Shown here: in pieces, positions 62,104-64,000 of the stretch
Position numbering within the stretch: position 1 is the stretch's first letter
Layout: every line of letters starts with the position of its first letter
Source of the DNA: Micromonospora musae
GTDB lineage: Bacteria; Actinomycetota; Actinomycetes; Mycobacteriales; Micromonosporaceae
Length of the DNA: 64,000 nucleotides
Direction: 5' to 3'
Assembly: GCF_003626635.1 (NCBI RefSeq)
Contig: NZ_RAZT01000002.1
Location: 124,001-188,000 of the forward strand
The notes under the pieces: generated by a model
Database searches by the model: none
Told to the model about the DNA's origin: nothing
What the model saw: only the letters and a program-made list of their open reading frames with translations
Program-made: the position numbers and the translations under genes

Positions 62104-62868
62104 GTGGAGCCGACACAGAACGAGACCGGCCCGGCGCTGCCGCCGGTCATCGAGGCCGCCTGGGGGCTGCGTGAACGCGCGCCCAAGGGACCCCGCCCCG
62201 GGCTGACCCTGGCCGGGATCGTGGCCGCCGCCGTCGCCATCGCCGACGCCGAAGGGCTCTCCGCCGTCTCGATGAGCCGGGTCGCCAAGGAGCTGGGCGC
62301 GGCGACCATGGCCCTGTACCGGTACGTGGGCGCCAAGGACGAGCTGCTGACCCTGATGGTCGACGCGACCTTCGGCGAGCCACCCGCCCCGGGCGGGACC
62401 GGGCCGGACTGGCGGGTCGGGCTGGCCGGGTGGGCCTGGGCCGAACGCGCCGCCCTGCAACGGCACCCGTGGGTGGTCCGGGTCCCGATCAGCGGCCCAC
62501 CACTGACCCCGTACAGCCTCAGCTGGCTGGAGAACGGGCTCCGCTGCCTCGCCGGCACCGGGCTCACCGAGGCCGAGAAGATGTCGGTGATGCTGCTGCT
62601 CAGCGGCTACGTGCGAAGCGACGCGCAGCTCACCGCGCAGATCCAGGAGGCGAGTGCCGCCTCCGGCCGACGGATGGACGAGATCATGCCGGAGTACGGG
62701 CAGCTGGTCGCCCGAGTGGCCGACCCGGCCCGCTTCCCGGCCCTGCACAAGGTGATCAGCGCCGGCGTGATGAGTCAGGAGGACGGCCCGGACGACGAAT
62801 TCGTCTTCGGCCTGGACCGGCTGCTGGACGGCGTCGAGACCCTGATCCAGGCCCGGACGACCGCCTGA
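62104..62868 (+). CDS. TetR-family repressor of the divergent MFS exporter
   Basis: 254 residues. HTH VAKELGAATMALYRYVGAK; C-terminal domain with VRVPISGPPLTPYSLSW, like the repressor at 12117. Start GTG 62104 after AAGGAGGA; the ATG at 62083 lies within the -10 hexamer and is ruled out. Autoregulation through the paired operators is inferred. Confidence 0.9.
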   Translation: MEPTQNETGPALPPVIEAAWGLRERAPKGPRPGLTLAGIVAAAVAIADAEGLSAVSMSRVAKELGAATMALYRYVGAKDELLTLMVDATFGEPPAPGGTGPDWRVGLAGWAWAERAALQRHPWVVRVPISGPPLTPYSLSWLENGLRCLAGTGLTEAEKMSVMLLLSGYVRSDAQLTAQIQEASAASGRRMDEIMPEYGQLVARVADPARFPALHKVISAGVMSQEDGPDDEFVFGLDRLLDGVETLIQARTTA

Positions 62869-62954
62869 CCGGGCGGCGACACCGGCCGGACGGCGGTGAG
62901 CGTGGTCGGCGGGTCGAGAATGACCGCGGGCCCGGCGACGAAGGGGGACGGTCG

Positions 62955-63947
62955 ATGACGGCACTGCGGGTCGAGACGTTGGACACCACTGTGGTGGCAC
63001 CCGCCGACCGCTTCGCGCTCTGGGTGGAGATGGCCGACCGCGTCTCCGCGCCCGTCGCCTTCACCAGCGAACACGCCGCCGACTTCCGCGGGCACGCCCG
63101 GATGATCGACCTCGGTGGCATCGAGCTCACCCGGTTCCGCTACCAGTCCCTGATCGGCCACCGGACACCGCGCCTGATCCGACAGGCAGACCCGGAGGTC
63201 TACCAGATCGCCCTGGCGACGAGCGGCAGCTGCGCGATCAGCGCGAGCCGGCGGGACACCGCCGTCCCGGTCGGCGACTTCACGCTCGTCGACTGGGGCC
63301 GGCCGCACGACCTCGAGCACGCCGGAGCAGCCGACGGACTCACCCCGGCGGCCTCGGTGACCGCTGTCATCCCCCGGGCACTGCTGCCGCTCGCCGCCGA
63401 CAAGGTGGACCGGCTCACCGCCGCGCGGCTGTGCGGGTCGGCGGGCCCCGGCGCGCTGCTGGCGCAGCACCTGCACCGCATCACCCGCCACCCCGAACAG
63501 TTCCGGACCACCGACGCGCCGTACCTGGCCGACGTCACCCTCAGCCTGGTCTCCGCCCTGCTCGCCCGCCACCTCGACGCCGAGGACGAACTCCCCACCG
63601 ACGTACGCCAGCGGGCGCTGCTCGCGACGGTGCGTGACTTCCTCGAACGCCACCTCGACGATCCGCAGCTCAGCCCGCAGGTCGTCGCGGACGCGCACCA
63701 CATCTCCCTCCGAACACTGCACCGGCTCTTCCAGACCGAGGACGACACCGTCGCTGCGACGATCCGCCGACGACGCCTGGAACGGTGCCGCCGTGACCTC
63801 GCCGACCCGCTGCTGCGCCACCGGCCGGTCCATCTCATCGGGCAGCGTTGGGGCCTCACCGACCGGGCGCACTTCAGCCGGGCGTTCCGCGCCGCCTACG
63901 GCCTGGGCCCGCAGGCCTACCGCGCCTCCGTCGGCTCGCTCCACTGA
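62955..63947 (+). CDS. AraC-family transcriptional regulator
   Basis: 330 residues. N-terminal AraC-binding-like domain (residues 15-190) and C-terminal double HTH with SPQVVADAHHISLRTLHRLF and a second helix region in WGLTDRAHFSRAFRAAYG. It resembles the cupin-like ligand domain regulators of the AraC_binding_2 type. AAGGGGG lies about 9 nt before the ATG. Target unknown; no other gene lies before the window end. Confidence 0.92.
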   Translation: MTALRVETLDTTVVAPADRFALWVEMADRVSAPVAFTSEHAADFRGHARMIDLGGIELTRFRYQSLIGHRTPRLIRQADPEVYQIALATSGSCAISASRRDTAVPVGDFTLVDWGRPHDLEHAGAADGLTPAASVTAVIPRALLPLAADKVDRLTAARLCGSAGPGALLAQHLHRITRHPEQFRTTDAPYLADVTLSLVSALLARHLDAEDELPTDVRQRALLATVRDFLERHLDDPQLSPQVVADAHHISLRTLHRLFQTEDDTVAATIRRRRLERCRRDLADPLLRHRPVHLIGQRWGLTDRAHFSRAFRAAYGLGPQAYRASVGSLH

Positions 63948-64000
63948 CCTTCGGCGCGGATTGGCACGGACAGTCAACCCACACGGCGCCGACGGTCAAG

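Overview
The window is about 72% GC with dense coding, GTG and ATG starts, frequent ATGA/GTGA stop-start overlaps and leaderless promoters. Gene content and order (thrS, HIT protein, EF-G-like, pgsA-patA-pimA, pdxS-pdxT-yebC, F420-type luciferase-like oxidoreductase, Scr1-type XRE/DUF397 pair, DUF3618/DUF4235 operon) point to an actinomycete of the Micromonosporaceae, most like Micromonospora. It is chromosomal housekeeping and accessory DNA. I see no rRNA, tRNA, CRISPR, phage or transposase gene.

Layout. 1-3.6 kb: a truncated PucR regulator and an MFS exporter with its TetR repressor and a clear operator. 3.6-5.9 kb: a repeat-rich non-coding block around a secreted lysozyme-like protein. 5.9-10.7 kb: a branched-chain amino acid/amide ABC importer (livG-F-K-H-M order). 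11-14.3 kb: a class V aminotransferase and a TetR gene divergent from a DUF418 membrane protein. 14.3-17.9 kb: dnaE1. 18-21.9 kb: a lower-GC DUF4396 protein, a PadR/permease pair and an XRE/DUF397 locus. 22-26 kb: a NarL-type two-component system and an ABC-2 transporter. 26-33 kb, minus strand: pdxS, pdxT, yebC and DUF402, then the phosphatidylinositol mannoside set pgsA-patA-pimA. 33-45 kb: an EF-G-like GTPase, an aldo/keto reductase, a HAD-like protein, a HIT hydrolase, an M15 peptidase, thrS, a YcnI-like protein, an ADP-ribosylglycohydrolase and an OmpR-type two-component system. 45.8-55 kb: a deaminase/methyltransferase pair, a second aldo/keto reductase, a cold shock protein, a small membrane-protein operon, an MscS channel, DUF1206, a lipoprotein and a cysteine desulfurase-like protein with a small acetyltransferase. 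55-64 kb: a GH3 hexosaminidase, an F420 oxidoreductase, a RecQ-like helicase, a second MFS/TetR locus with paired operators, and an AraC regulator.

The most interesting signals lie between genes. (1) At three same-strand junctions (livK/livH, pdxS/pdxT and upstream of the GH3 gene, where it is tandemly doubled) the spacer is itself a 20-27 codon open frame. Its start overlaps the preceding stop as GTGA where there is one, its stop overlaps the next start as ATGA/GTGA, and each carries a Shine-Dalgarno exactly 7 nt before the next start. They look like portable translational-coupling cassettes. (2) A family of 75-bp palindromes forms an array at 3.7-4.5 kb and recurs alone at 27.8 kb. Two other perfect 23-bp-arm palindromes sit between convergent genes. 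(3) At least seven genes share a TAnnnT hexamer 12-13 nt before the start codon, the layout of leaderless mRNAs. (4) Several palindromic operators can be placed at base resolution.
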